Assembly (NCBI RefSeq): GCF_900167525.1
Contig: NZ_FUZQ01000001.1
Coordinates: 989,942 to 1,053,941, forward strand
DNA: 64,000 bases
Direction: 5' to 3'
Origin: Krasilnikoviella flava
GTDB lineage: Bacteria > Actinomycetota > Actinomycetes > Actinomycetales > Cellulomonadaceae
This document shows positions 17,594-25,745 of the stretch, one piece after another. The notes under the pieces are model-generated. The model did no database searches, was not told the DNA's origin, and was given only the letters and a program-made list of their open reading frames with translations. The first letter of the stretch is position 1; every line of letters begins with the position of its first letter. The position numbers and the translations under genes were made by a program.

Positions 17594-18010
17594 TCAGACG
17601 TCCAGCCACGGCGCGGCGGCGTACTCCGCGTCCGTGACGTGCTCCAGCCAGGTGGTGGTGGTGGCCGGGTCGTCGGCGTTCTCCAGCATCGCCAGGTGCT
17701 CCATGAAGTCGTCCGGCGAGGCACCGTGCCAGTGCTCCTCCCCCGGCGGGCAGTACACCGTCTCGCCCGGACGGGCCTCGACGACGACGCCGTCGCGCGT
17801 GCCGACCAGCGCCACCCCGGAGACCACGTGCAGCGTCTGGCCGCGGGCGTGCGAGTGCCAGGCGGTGCGGGCGGCGGGCGCGAACCGCACGAGCGCGACG
17901 ACCATGCGCTGGCCGGGATCCTGCGGGGCGGCGATGGGGTCGAGCCACACGTCGCCGGCAAACATCTCCGGCGGGTTCTTGGTGGTCGCGGGGCGGGGGA
18001 GCTTCTTCAT
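17594..18010 (-). CDS. Cupin-domain protein
   Basis: The product is 138 aa. The two cupin motifs are TAWHSHARGQTLHVVSGVAL (two His and a Gln in the Glu position) and PGETVYCPPGEEHWHGASPD. A trailing HLAMLE completes the (R)-2,4-dihydroxy-like small cupin often found with carboxymuconolactone decarboxylases and quinone reductases. The metal ligands are mostly kept. It is the last gene of the flavodoxin-SDR-cupin operon and lies 17 bp after the SDR remnant. A role in quinone or aromatic detoxification is likely by context only. Confidence 0.85.
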   Translation of the reverse strand: MKKLPRPATTKNPPEMFAGDVWLDPIAAPQDPGQRMVVALVRFAPAARTAWHSHARGQTLHVVSGVALVGTRDGVVVEARPGETVYCPPGEEHWHGASPDDFMEHLAMLENADDPATTTTWLEHVTDAEYAAAPWLDV

Positions 18011-18027
18011 GGTGGTCCTTCCTCGGC

Positions 18028-18369
18028 TCAGCCCCGCTGGTCGGCGGGGCGCAGCAGGATCTCGTTGATCGCCAGGTGGCGAGGGCGGGCGAGGGCGAAG
18101 GCGATGATCTCCGCGACCTCCTCGGGCTGCACGGTGGCCTGGCCGTAGCCCTGCTGCACCGCCTCACGGGTGGCCTCGTGGGTGATGTGGGACGGCAGCT
18201 CGGTGTCCACGACCCCGGGCTCGATCGCAGGTTCACCTCGATCATGGCGCGGTAGTCGGCGCGCTGCTCGGCGGAGAACGGGCCCAGCAGCATGGTGCCG
18301 GCGTTGTTCACCAGCACGTCGACGACGCCCCGGTGATCACACCGCGACGCGTGACGTGTTCTCGTTCAT
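18028..18369 (-). pseudogene. Short-chain dehydrogenase/reductase gene with two internal deletions
   Basis: Three pieces of a classical SDR can be read in order on the minus strand but in different frames. An N-terminus starts at the ATG at 18369 (MNENTSRVAV, then ITGAS after a 2-bp shift). Next comes VDVLVNNAGTMLLGPFSAEQ with RADYRAMIEVNL. Last is IEPGVVDTELPSH running to LAINEILLRPADQRG. About 70 codons are missing between pieces one and two. A further 80-90 codons, with the catalytic Ser and YxxxK, are missing between two and three. About 110 of an expected 245 residues remain, so no activity is possible. The ATG overlaps the flavodoxin stop (ATGA), showing it was once a coupled operon gene. 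Confidence 0.85.
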
Positions 18370-19067
18370 CGTGCTCCCTCGTCCTGGGTGTTCGTCCCGG
18401 TCAGGCCGGTGCCGGCCAGCCAGGCGTCGAGCTCCGCGCCCGCGTCCGCGACGTCCTCGCCCCGGACCGCGAGCCCGGTGCCGACGTCGGAGCCCCGCAG
18501 CGCGTCGCGGTAGTCCTCGTCGATGCCGGCCAGGCCCGAGACGGCGTACGTGACGAACGGCAGGACGGTCTTGCCGCGCAGATCCACGGACTCGACGAGC
18601 CTGGACATGATCATCGGCGCCCGCACGTTCCACACCGGGCTGCCGAGCAGCACGACGTCGTAGCCGGACACGTCCGGCAGCTCGCCGGCGATCTCTGGGC
18701 GGGCGTCGGCCTGCTGCTCGCGGCGGTTGCGCTCGACCGTCGGGTCGTAGGCCTCCGGGTACGGGTCCGCCGCCTCGATCTCGACGACGTCGCATCCGAT
18801 CCGGTCGGCGATCATCCCGGCCAGGACCGCGGTGTTGCCGACCTCGAGGTCCCGGCGGCCCCCCTGGTAGTAGTTCTCCCCCGCCCGGGAGAAGTAGACC
18901 AGCAGCACGTTCGCCGGGGTCCGGCCCTCCGACGTCTCGGGCGTCGACGCCACGGATCTGTCCGGGCTCGACGTCTCCGGGCTCGCGCACGCCGCCGTGA
19001 GGACCGCGGCGCCGGCGAGCCCGGCTCGCAGCAGGGCCCTGCGGCTCGGTGGGCTGGTCGTCGTCAT
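18366..19067 (-). CDS. Secreted flavodoxin lipoprotein
   Basis: The product is 233 aa. The N-terminus carries a twin-arginine-like SRRALLRAG, a hydrophobic core and a lipobox LTAAC (Cys about residue 25), so it is probably exported folded and lipid-anchored. After a Ser/Thr linker the flavodoxin domain starts with NVLLVYFSRAGENYY. It continues with VGNTAVLAGMIADRIGCDVVEIEA, YDVVLLGSPVWNVRAPMIM (FMN-binding 90s loop) and VLPFVTYAVSGLAGIDEDY. GGAGG just before the ATG fixes the start. It heads the flavodoxin-SDR-cupin operon and lies 44 bp from a 28-bp box also found at 20229-20256. Confidence 0.88.
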   Translation of the reverse strand: MTTTSPPSRRALLRAGLAGAAVLTAACASPETSSPDRSVASTPETSEGRTPANVLLVYFSRAGENYYQGGRRDLEVGNTAVLAGMIADRIGCDVVEIEAADPYPEAYDPTVERNRREQQADARPEIAGELPDVSGYDVVLLGSPVWNVRAPMIMSRLVESVDLRGKTVLPFVTYAVSGLAGIDEDYRDALRGSDVGTGLAVRGEDVADAGAELDAWLAGTGLTGTNTQDEGAR

Positions 19068-19111
19068 GCCTCCGAGTCCACACCGGGCTCGCCGTTCGTG
19101 GGAGTGACGGA

Positions 19112-19139
19112 CGTCCCGGGTACTGGCAGTACCTCCCGG
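19112..19139 (+). promoter_or_regulatory. 28-bp box, copy A (candidate operator of the XRE regulator)
   Basis: The box reads CGTCCCGGG-TACTGGCAGT-ACCTCCCGG, with a near-palindromic core GGTACTGGCAGTACC. Read on the opposite strand, the box at 20229-20256 matches at 23 of 28 positions. Copy A lies 30 bp before the ATG of the MFS stub (19170) and 44 bp before the flavodoxin ATG (19067). These are the same distances as copy B to its two divergent genes. A binding site for the XRE regulator at 19278 is the simplest reading. Confidence 0.65.
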
Positions 19140-19169
19140 GGTCGCGCCGCCCGTCCTCCCGTCGCGGCG

Positions 19170-19277
19170 ATGCGACAGCACCTCCTGGTCTCCACTCCCG
19201 CCCTGCTGTGGGGCCTGCAGCACGCGTTCCTCAACCCGGCGCTGGCGCTGATCCTCACCGCGCTGTTCGACGCCGTC
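19170..19277 (+). pseudogene. N-terminal stub of an MFS transporter
   Basis: The ATG at 19170 opens a frame reading MRQHLLVSTPALLWGLQHAF followed by LNPALALILTALFDA. This is the first membrane helix and loop of a sugar-efflux-type MFS protein. Homology stops at about 19275, where the end of the convergent regulator gene begins. The frame happens to stay open, but antisense to that gene. Only about 35 residues of a roughly 400-residue transporter remain. The promoter-proximal box A is intact. A deletion that joined the 5' end of this gene to the 3' end of the regulator explains the structure. Confidence 0.7.
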
Positions 19278-20198
19278 TCAGCCGCTCGTCCGCCCGCTGC
19301 CGGAGCTGCGCTCGGGCTCCGCGGCGAGCGTCGTGGCCGCCCACGACGCGAGCAGCTTGAGCCCGTCGTCGGACGGCGAGCCGGGCACGGCCGTGTACAC
19401 GTTCATCTGCAGGCCGGGGTCCGCGGGAAGCTCGAAGGCCTCGTAGTCGAGCTCCAGGAACCCGACGCCGGGGTGATGGAAGGCCTTGGTGCCGGAGCGG
19501 TGGAACCGCACGTCGTGCGACGCCCACATCCGCCGGAAGTCCTCGCTGCGCGTGGAGAGCTCGCCCACCAGGGCGGTGAGCTTCTTGTCGTACGGGTTCT
19601 TCCCGGCCTCGGCCCGCAGGATCGCGACGGCGTCGTGCGCGATCCGCTCGGCCCGCTCGCCCCAGAACCTCCGGGCCGCGTCCGGGTCGAGGAAGTGGAA
19701 GCGCGCGCTGTTGACCGGCTGGTTCGCGATCCGCTCGGGCGAGTCGTACAGCGGCGCGTACAGCGCGCGGCCCAGCAGGTTGGAGCCGAGCACGTCGAGA
19801 CGGCCGTTGCGCACGAACGCGGGCACCCCTTCCATCGCGTCGAGGACGCGCTGGACCGCCGGGCGCAGCGCCGGCGCCGGGGCGCTGCGGGCGCGCGAAC
19901 GGGCCGCGCCGGACGCGTTCGCGGCCCGCGCGAGGTCGAACAGGTGGGCACGCTCGGCGTCGTCGAGCTGCAGCGCCTCCGCGAGCGCCTCGAGCACCTC
20001 CTCGGACACGCCCCCGAGGTTCCCGCGCTCCAGCCTCGTGTAGTAGTCGACGCTCACGCCGGCGAGCATCGCCACCTCCTCACGGCGCAGCCCCGGCACC
20101 CGGCGGTTGCCGCCGTACGCCGGCAGACCGGCCTTGTCCGGGGTGATCCGCGCCCGGCGGGTGGCCAGGAACTCGCGCGTCTCGGCTTTCAGGTCCAT
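19278..20198 (-). CDS. XRE-family regulator with MmyB-like ligand-binding domain
   Basis: The product is 306 aa. The HTH at about 25-90 reads RRVPGLRREEVAMLAGVSVD and YYTRLERGNLGGVSEEVLEA. The C-terminal MLTR/MmyB-like PAS-type domain (about 120-295) shows GRLDVLGSNLLGRALYAPLY, ARFHFLDPDAARRFWGERAE, FRRMWASHDVRFH and GTKAFHHPGVGFLELDYEAF. Such regulators sit beside dehydrogenases and quinone-type oxidoreductases in actinobacteria and bind small hydrophobic ligands. The ATG at 20198 has TACCGT 7 bp upstream (leaderless). It lies 30 bp from box B, consistent with autoregulation. Confidence 0.9.
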   Translation of the reverse strand: MDLKAETREFLATRRARITPDKAGLPAYGGNRRVPGLRREEVAMLAGVSVDYYTRLERGNLGGVSEEVLEALAEALQLDDAERAHLFDLARAANASGAARSRARSAPAPALRPAVQRVLDAMEGVPAFVRNGRLDVLGSNLLGRALYAPLYDSPERIANQPVNSARFHFLDPDAARRFWGERAERIAHDAVAILRAEAGKNPYDKKLTALVGELSTRSEDFRRMWASHDVRFHRSGTKAFHHPGVGFLELDYEAFELPADPGLQMNVYTAVPGSPSDDGLKLLASWAATTLAAEPERSSGSGRTSG

Positions 20199-20228
20199 GC
20201 CCCCGACGGTACGTCGGCGCCGTCGGGC

Positions 20229-20256
20229 GCGGGAGGTACTGGCGTTACCGGGGACG
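20229..20256 (-). promoter_or_regulatory. 28-bp box, copy B (candidate operator)
   Basis: On the minus strand it reads CGTCCCCGG-TAACGCCAGT-ACCTCCCGC, matching copy A at 23 of 28 positions. It ends 30 bp before the regulator ATG (20198) and lies 44 bp before the DHA2 transporter ATG (20301). The whole intergenic region is 102 bp, exactly the length of the copy A region. The geometry suits one dimeric regulator acting on both divergent promoters. Confidence 0.7.
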
Positions 20257-20300
20257 CCCAGGACTCCCCCGTCCGCGCGGGCCGCCGTCTGATGGTCCCC

Positions 20301-21710
20301 ATGACCAGCACACCCCTCGCTCCCGCGGCGACGCCCACCACGGCGCCGCCGACCCCGGCCCCGACCGCGCGTCGCAGCACCACCGCGATCCTGGCGATCA
20401 TCCTCGTCGGCTACTTCATGGTGATCCTGGACAACTCGATCGTGATCACCGGGCTGCCGCACATCCAGGACGAGCTCGGCATGACGTCGACGGCGCTCGC
20501 CTGGGTGCAGGACGCGTACCTGCTCGCGTTCGGCGGGCTGCTGCTGCTCGGCGCCCGCGCCGGCGACGTCCTGGGGCGGCGCCGCATGTTCGTCGCGGGC
20601 CTGGCGGTGTTCACGCTCGCCTCCGTCGCGGTGGGCCTCGCGCCGACGGGCGGGCTGCTGGTCGCGGCCCGCGCGGTGCAGGGCGTGGGGGCGGCGGTGC
20701 TCGCGCCGTCGACCCTCGCGCTGCTCACGGCGAGCTTCCCGGAGGGCCCCGAGCGCACCCGCGCGACGGCCGCCTACGGCGCCGTCGCCGGCATCGGCGC
20801 GAGCGTCGGGCTGGTCGTCGGCGGCCTCCTCGCCGACCTGGTCTCGTGGCGGGCCGGCTTCCTCGTCAACCTGCCGGTCGGCGTCGTCATGCTGGTCGCC
20901 GGGCTGCGGGTGCTGCCCGAGACGCCGCGCACCCCCGGCCGGTTCGACGTCGCGGGGGCGCTGCTCGCGACCCTCGGCCCGACGGCGCTCGTGTACGGGT
21001 TCGTCCGCGCGGGCGGGGCCGGGTGGGCGGACGCCGGGACGGCGGCCGCGCTCGGCCTCGGCGTCGGGCTCCTGGTCACGCTGGTCGTCGTCGAGCGCCG
21101 GGCCGCCCAGCCCGTGCTCCCGCTGGGCCTCTTCGCGAGCCGCGAGCGGGTGGGCGCCTACGTCGCCCGGCTGCTGTTCATCGGCGCGATGATGGGCTTC
21201 TTCCTCTTCACCAGCCAGTACCTGCAGGACGAGCGCGGGTTCAGTGCGCTGGCCGCCGGGTTCGCCTACTTCCCGATGACGGCCGTGAACTTCGTGGTGG
21301 CGCTCGCCGTCCCGCGGCTGCAGCGCCGCACCAGCGGCCCGGTGCTGCTCGTGGCCGGGCTCGTGCTCGCCGTGGCCGGCATGGCGTGGCTGGGGTCGAT
21401 CGACGCGTCGGCCTCCTACGTCGCCGGGATCGCCCTGCCCATGATGCTGATCGGTGCCGGGCAGGGACTCGCCTTCGGTCCGCTCACCGCGTCCGGGATC
21501 GCCGGGGTGGAGCCGTCTCTGGCGGGTGCCGCGTCGGGCGTCGTGAACTCCGTGCACCAGCTCGGCGGGGCGCTGGGCATGAGCCTGGTGCTGGCGCTGA
21601 CCAGCACGTACGCCGCAGCCATGACCGCCGGCGCGGTGCTGCTGCTGGCCGCGCTCGCCGCCGCCGTCCTCCTCGTGCTGCCCTCGGCACGCCGACGCTC
21701 AGGTGCGTGA
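20301..21710 (+). CDS. DHA2-type (EmrB/QacA) MFS multidrug efflux transporter
   Basis: The product is 469 aa with about 14 predicted membrane segments. Motif D1 is visible as FMVILDNSIVITGLPHIQDE, motif A as LGARAGDVLGRRR and motif C as GAVAGIGASVGLVVGGLLAD. These place it in the proton-driven drug:H+ antiporter-2 family. The ATG at 20301 is preferred over one at 20292 because it sits exactly 44 bp from box B, as the flavodoxin ATG does from box A. No Shine-Dalgarno is seen. Divergent placement with an MmyB-like regulator suggests ligand-induced efflux of a hydrophobic or quinone-like compound. Confidence 0.92.
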   Translation: MTSTPLAPAATPTTAPPTPAPTARRSTTAILAIILVGYFMVILDNSIVITGLPHIQDELGMTSTALAWVQDAYLLAFGGLLLLGARAGDVLGRRRMFVAGLAVFTLASVAVGLAPTGGLLVAARAVQGVGAAVLAPSTLALLTASFPEGPERTRATAAYGAVAGIGASVGLVVGGLLADLVSWRAGFLVNLPVGVVMLVAGLRVLPETPRTPGRFDVAGALLATLGPTALVYGFVRAGGAGWADAGTAAALGLGVGLLVTLVVVERRAAQPVLPLGLFASRERVGAYVARLLFIGAMMGFFLFTSQYLQDERGFSALAAGFAYFPMTAVNFVVALAVPRLQRRTSGPVLLVAGLVLAVAGMAWLGSIDASASYVAGIALPMMLIGAGQGLAFGPLTASGIAGVEPSLAGAASGVVNSVHQLGGALGMSLVLALTSTYAAAMTAGAVLLLAALAAAVLLVLPSARRRSGA

Positions 21711-22052
21711 GCCCGCTCGTCGCCGGACGTGATGCGGTCATGCCGTCCAGAGCCCGTCCACGGGCACGGCGCTGACCCGGTCGCCGAACGGTCCGCGCGT
21801 CCCCCCCGGTGAGTGACTGATCCGTGCCGCCTGCCCGGACCATCCCAGCTGACGGTTGCACGTTCCGGGAGACCCTCGCCATGCCCAGGAGACGACGTCC
21901 TTCCCGTGGATACGCACCACCTTTCTCGTGGTTTCGCAGCATCTGGCTCGTTGCTCGCACCGAAGCGCCTTCCCCCGGTCGACAGGGGGCGGATTCAGCG
22001 GGGTACCAGCAGGGTCTCCCAGGACCGGCGACGCGTTCGTAGCGTGGAGGGC
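21711..22052. other. 342-bp non-coding gap
   Basis: No convincing ORF is seen; the short open frames lack ribosome sites and family resemblance. The right end carries the promoter of the aldo-keto reductase operon: box C at 22001-22020 and a TAGCGT -10 at 22040-22045. The base composition is a little more AT-rich around 21850-21960 than in the neighbours. The left part directly follows the MFS stop and holds nothing I can name. Confidence 0.5.
22001..22020 (+). promoter_or_regulatory. Partial 28-bp box, copy C (weaker candidate operator)
   Basis: GGGTACCAGCAGGGTCTCCC matches positions 7-26 of copy A at 15 of 20 bases. If the full 28-bp register is used, it ends 30 bp before the aldo-keto reductase ATG at 22053, the same spacing as copies A and B to their right-hand genes. 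The shared spacing raises confidence in an otherwise weak match. Confidence 0.45.
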
Positions 22053-22943
22053 ATGACGAACTCCGTCCCCACCCTCACCCTGAACAACGGCGTCGAGCTG
22101 CCCGCCCTCGGGTACGGCGTCTTCCAGACCCCGCCGGACGAGACGGTCGCGGCCACCGCCGAGGCGCTGCGCGTCGGCTACCGGCACATCGACACCGCCG
22201 CCGCGTACGGCAACGAGCGCGAGGTCGGCGAGGCGCTGCGCCGCTCCGGCGTCCCGCGCGACGACGTCTTCCTCGAGACGAAGGTCTGGATCAGCGACTA
22301 CGGCTACGACGCCACCCTGCACGCGTTCGACAAGTCCGCGGGCAAGCTCGGCGTCGAGACCATCGACCTGCTGATCCTGCACCAGGCCCTGCCCAGCCGC
22401 TTCGACCTCACCGTCGACGCCTACAAGGCCCTCGAGACCCTCCTGGCCGACGGGAAGGTCCGCGCGATCGGCGTCAGCAACTTCATGCCCGAGCACCTGG
22501 ACGAGCTGCAGGCCAGGACCACCGTCGTGCCCGCCGTCAACCAGGTCGAGGTGCACCCCTACTTCCGCCAGCCCGACGTGCTCGCCGCCGACGCCGCCCA
22601 CGGCATCCTCACCCAGGCGTGGTCGCCCATCGGCGGCATCACGTTCTACCGCGACGGCGAGCACACCAGCACCCTGCAGGACCCCACGATCCTCGGCATC
22701 GGCGAGAAGCACGGCAAGACCGCCGCCCAGGTGATGCTGCGCTGGCACCTGCAGCAGGGCCGCTCGGCGATCCCCAAGTCCGTCACCCCGCACCGCATCG
22801 CCGAGAACTTCGACGTGCTCGACTTCGAGCTCTCCGGCGACGAGCTCACCGCGATCGACGGCCTCGACACCGGCGTGCGCGGCGGCCCCGAGCCGGAGGA
22901 CATCACGCTGGAGACCTTCGGCCGCGACATCCCGGAGGCCTGA
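22053..22943 (+). CDS. Aldo/keto reductase (2,5-diketogluconate-reductase-like)
   Basis: The product is 296 aa, an NADPH-dependent TIM-barrel oxidoreductase. The catalytic tetrad is Asp47 and Tyr52 (YRHIDTAAAYGNE), Lys77 (FLETKVW) and His110 (DLLILHQALP). The cofactor loop IPKSVTPHRIAENFDVLDFE is conserved. GVSNFMPEHLDEL and AVNQVEVHPYF are family signatures. TAGCGT lies 7 bp before the ATG, overlapping a GGAGGG sequence. It is the first gene of an operon with a CMD protein and a DUF2255 protein, and box C lies in its promoter. Confidence 0.92.
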   Translation: MTNSVPTLTLNNGVELPALGYGVFQTPPDETVAATAEALRVGYRHIDTAAAYGNEREVGEALRRSGVPRDDVFLETKVWISDYGYDATLHAFDKSAGKLGVETIDLLILHQALPSRFDLTVDAYKALETLLADGKVRAIGVSNFMPEHLDELQARTTVVPAVNQVEVHPYFRQPDVLAADAAHGILTQAWSPIGGITFYRDGEHTSTLQDPTILGIGEKHGKTAAQVMLRWHLQQGRSAIPKSVTPHRIAENFDVLDFELSGDELTAIDGLDTGVRGGPEPEDITLETFGRDIPEA

Positions 22944-22946
22944 CCG

Positions 22947-23678
22947 ATGCCCCTCAGCGCCACCACGCTCGCCACCACCGACCCCGAGCTCGTCGCCGTC
23001 GTCGACCGCTTCGCAGCCGAGGACGTGCCGCGCGACGCGCCGCTCGACGCCCGGCCCCGGGCGCTGGTCCGCCTCGCCGCGCTCGTCGCGACGGGCGGCA
23101 CAGCCGCCCTGCGGGTCGAGCTCGACGACGCGCTCGCGGCGGGGGTGACGCCCGTCGAGCTGAAGGAGCTGCTGTACCAGGCTGTGCCGTACGTCGGGCT
23201 CGGGCGCGCGGTCGACGTCCTGGTCGTGGCGAACGAGCTCCTCGCCGACCATGAGGTCGAGCTGCCCCTGCCCGGGCAGGCGACGGTGACCCGCGCGACC
23301 CGGGCCACCGACGGGCTCGCCGTCCAGAAGCGCATCGTGGACGCGGACGTCGTCGACGCGATGTACGCGAACGCCCCGGCCGACGAGCAGCACGTGCAGC
23401 GCTACCTGTCCGCGCACTGCTTCGGCGACCACTACACCCGCGGCGGCCTGGACGTGCCGACCCGCGAGCTGCTCACCCTGGCGATGCTCGTCGCGCTCGG
23501 CGGTGCGGACCCGCAGGTCGCCGGCCACGTCCGGGCGAACCTCAACGTCGGCAACGACCGCGCGACGCTCCTCGCGGTCCTCACCCAGCTGTTGCCTGTC
23601 GTCGGGTACCCGCGCACGCTGAACGCGCTGCGCGCCCTCGACGACGTCGCGCCGCCCACCCCCGAGGAGGAGTCATGA
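22947..23678 (+). CDS. Carboxymuconolactone-decarboxylase-family (double-domain) protein
   Basis: The product is 243 aa with two CMD/AhpD-like helical units, about 25-110 and 150-235. Unit 1 contains DARPRALVRLAALVATGGTA and GVTPVELKELLYQAVPYVG; unit 2 contains LDVPTRELLTLAMLVALGGA and LLAVLTQLLPVVGYPRTLNAL. The AhpD-type redox CxxC is absent; a single Cys is seen in SAHCFGDHYTR. So a thiol peroxidase role is unlikely, and a decarboxylase or ligand-binding role is more likely. It starts 3 bp after the aldo-keto reductase stop and overlaps the next gene by 4 bp. Confidence 0.85.
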   Translation: MPLSATTLATTDPELVAVVDRFAAEDVPRDAPLDARPRALVRLAALVATGGTAALRVELDDALAAGVTPVELKELLYQAVPYVGLGRAVDVLVVANELLADHEVELPLPGQATVTRATRATDGLAVQKRIVDADVVDAMYANAPADEQHVQRYLSAHCFGDHYTRGGLDVPTRELLTLAMLVALGGADPQVAGHVRANLNVGNDRATLLAVLTQLLPVVGYPRTLNALRALDDVAPPTPEEES

Positions 23679-24040
23679 CCGGCTGGAACCCCGACGACCT
23701 CGCCGCGATCGACGGCGACGGCGAGCTGCGCGTCGCCGCGCACCGGCCCGACGGCACGCTGCGCACGCCCCGCATCGTGTGGCACGTCGTCGTCGACGGC
23801 GCCCTGTACGTGCGCTCGGTCCGGGGCGCGGAAGGTGCCTGGTACCGAGGCGTGCAGCGCACCGGCACCGGCACGATCGACGCCGGCGGCATCCACACCG
23901 AGGTGACGTTCACGCGCGACGACGCCCACGACGACGCGATCGACCTCGCGTACCACGCCAAGTACGGCGACGGCTCGGCCGTGCGGTCGATCACCACCCC
24001 CGCCGCGACGTCGACCACCCTGCGGGTGGATCCGCGCTGA
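23675..24040 (+). CDS. DUF2255 family protein
   Basis: The product is 121 aa of the DUF2255 type: TGWNPDDLAAIDGDGELRVA at the start, then IVWHVVVDGALYVRSVRGAE and GAWYRGVQRTGTGTI. The fold resembles split-barrel FMN-binding proteins, but the function is unknown. Its ATG overlaps the CMD stop (ATGA), so it belongs to the aldo-keto reductase/CMD operon. The association with reductases suggests a flavin- or quinone-linked role, as inference. Confidence 0.8.
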   Translation: MTGWNPDDLAAIDGDGELRVAAHRPDGTLRTPRIVWHVVVDGALYVRSVRGAEGAWYRGVQRTGTGTIDAGGIHTEVTFTRDDAHDDAIDLAYHAKYGDGSAVRSITTPAATSTTLRVDPR

Positions 24041-25213
<1,173 letters not shown>

Positions 25214-25277
25214 GCCGGCCGGCCGGTGGGTGACCATTCGAGGTAGCGCTCCACGACGTCCGACGTCGATCCTCTCG

Positions 25278-25706
25278 CTACCGGGCCGCCCGGACCATCC
25301 CGACGCTCTGCGGCGCGGACTCGACGAAGCCGACGCTGCGGTACAGCGGCCGCCCGGGCGCGTCGGCCATGAGCGTGACGTACGGGTCGGCGGGTGCCCG
25401 CTCGTCGATCTGGGCGAGCAGCCATTCCAGCACCCGACGGCCCAGCCCCCGCCCCTGGTGCGCCGGCAGCGTCGCCATGTCAGCGAGGTGGAAGTACCAG
25501 CCGCCGTCTCCGAGCACCCGTCCCATCGCGACGGCCTCGCCGGACTCCCGGTGGCGCACATGGGTGAACACCCAGCTGTTCGCGACAGCGAACCCGGCCT
25601 GCTCGGACGTCTTCGGGCTCAGGCCCGAGTCGCGGCGCAGCCGCAGGTACGCGTCGACGTCAGGCGCGGTGGGGACGAGCTCGTACGGTTCGTTCGCGTC
25701 GGCCAT
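25278..25706 (-). CDS. GNAT N-acetyltransferase
   Basis: The product is 142 aa. The acetyl-CoA loop reads LPAHQGRGLGRRVLEWLLAQ (Q/R-x-x-G-x-G/A) after WYFHLADMATL. The C-terminal GRPLYRSVGFVESAPQSVGM is the beta5-alpha4 block. The N-terminal YLRLRRDSGLSPKTSEQAGF matches small acetyltransferases of the PanZ/YpeA-like group. The substrate is unknown. Confidence 0.85.
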   Translation of the reverse strand: MADANEPYELVPTAPDVDAYLRLRRDSGLSPKTSEQAGFAVANSWVFTHVRHRESGEAVAMGRVLGDGGWYFHLADMATLPAHQGRGLGRRVLEWLLAQIDERAPADPYVTLMADAPGRPLYRSVGFVESAPQSVGMVRAAR

Positions 25707-25745
25707 GGCCCCACCCTAGAAGGACGTCCCGGCGACGCGGCGGGC

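Noticed and set aside
18333..21710. One plus-strand frame open for 1125 codons that would join the MFS stub to the DHA2 transporter
   Set aside because: The middle kilobase is antisense to a clear XRE regulator with conserved domains. The open frame is a product of high GC, and the DHA2 gene has its own start with fixed spacing to box B.
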